DNA of 14,506 nucleotides from an uncultured bacterium (lineage in GTDB: Bacteria; Desulfobacterota; Desulfobulbia; Desulfobulbales; Desulfobulbaceae), in NCBI GenBank assembly GCA_903842475.1, contig CAIMMA010000572.1, positions 1 through 14,506 of the forward strand, written 5' to 3'. The notes below the pieces were generated by a model. The model saw nothing but the letters and a program-made list of their open reading frames with translations, ran no database searches and had not been told where the DNA came from. Below, piece after piece: positions 14,218-14,506 of this stretch (position 1 is the stretch's first letter; every line of letters starts with the position of its first letter). Made by a program: the position numbers and the translations under genes.

Positions 14218-14506
14218 ATGGTTGTCACCCCAAGGCTGCGTCTGTCCCTGAGCTCCCTGATCGCCCTGGTCCTGCTGCTTGCGCCCCTGGTCTGCCCCGC
14301 CCGGACCCTGGTGGACCAGATCGGCCGGACCGTCGAGGTACCGGACCATCCCCAGCGGGTCATCGCCCTGGTTCCCAGCTTGGTCGAGGTGGTCTATGCC
14401 CTGGATCGCCAGGACCGGCTCAAGGGGGCCACCCAGTACAGCGACGAGCCGGCCGCTGCCCGACAGCTGCCGCGGGTCGGTTCCTACGTTGCCCCGGACA
14501 TCGAAA
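14218..14506 (+). CDS. btuF: BtuF-like periplasmic cobalamin-binding protein of an ABC transporter, 3' truncated by window edge
   Basis: The frame opens at ATG 14218, 61 bases after tonB, and runs off the window after about 96 residues. A signal peptide (basic MVVTPRLRLS, hydrophobic core, PA-R-T near 27-30) leads into LVDQIGRTVEVPDHPQRVIA, LVPSLVEVVYALDRQDRLKG, ATQYSDEP and LPRVGSYVAPDIE. This is the standard N-terminal lobe of the helical-backbone metal/siderophore/B12 binding family. In this operon a BtuF role is most likely, although iron-siderophore binding proteins look alike at this depth. The ribosome binding site is weak (TAGG, 14207-14210). btuC and btuD would be expected next. Confidence 0.85.
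   Translation, partial: MVVTPRLRLSLSSLIALVLLLAPLVCPARTLVDQIGRTVEVPDHPQRVIALVPSLVEVVYALDRQDRLKGATQYSDEPAAARQLPRVGSYVAPDIE

Noticed and set aside
1..14506. Search for CRISPR arrays, insertion sequences and prophage genes
   Set aside because: No regularly spaced repeats, transposase or phage-like products were seen; the only clear repeat is the riboswitch duplication.

Overview
The window looks like ordinary chromosomal sequence from a GC-rich Gram-negative bacterium. TonB, an outer-membrane TonB-dependent receptor, a periplasmic DegP protease and UppP all point to a double-membraned cell. The gene types (hybrid PAS/CHASE histidine kinase, riboswitch-controlled B12 uptake operon, SlyD-like/methyltransferase fusion) suggest Desulfobacterota (former Deltaproteobacteria), but that placement is inferred from gene style and not shown by a marker gene.

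Left part (1-3446). The window opens in the last codons of a superfamily II helicase. A tRNA-Pro(UGG) gene follows on the minus strand, with a readable promoter and an intrinsic terminator. Three plus-strand membrane-protein genes come next: an AI-2E family transporter, then uppP (undecaprenyl-diphosphatase) and a DedA-family gene six bases apart. The last two fit one pathway, recycling of the C55 lipid carrier: UppP makes C55-P on the outer face and DedA-type proteins are implicated in returning it to the cytoplasm.

Middle part (3443-10433). A two-gene minus-strand operon encodes a protein that joins a SlyD-like FKBP region to a SAM-dependent methyltransferase, followed by a small SRPBCC-fold protein. 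A plus-strand DegP/HtrA protease (signal peptide, trypsin-like domain, two PDZ domains) faces a minus-strand hybrid sensor kinase (CHASE, three PAS, HisKA, HATPase, receiver) across a long palindrome that can terminate both. The kinase probably starts at a GTG with a strong ribosome binding site.

Right part (10535-14506). About 0.7 kb of leader carries two cobalamin riboswitches in tandem. They appear to be copies of a unit of about 378 bp: conserved blocks, terminators and even a start codon recur at offsets of 376-381. The first copy ends in a textbook terminator and a 33-codon orphan ORF. The second ends in a decayed version of the same terminator and then a BtuB-like receptor gene, a tonB-family gene and the beginning of a BtuF-like B12-binding protein gene that runs off the window. 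This is a B12 import operon with its own TonB, under what appears to be double feedback control. I regard the duplicated riboswitch unit as the most interesting feature. I found no CRISPR array, insertion sequence or prophage.
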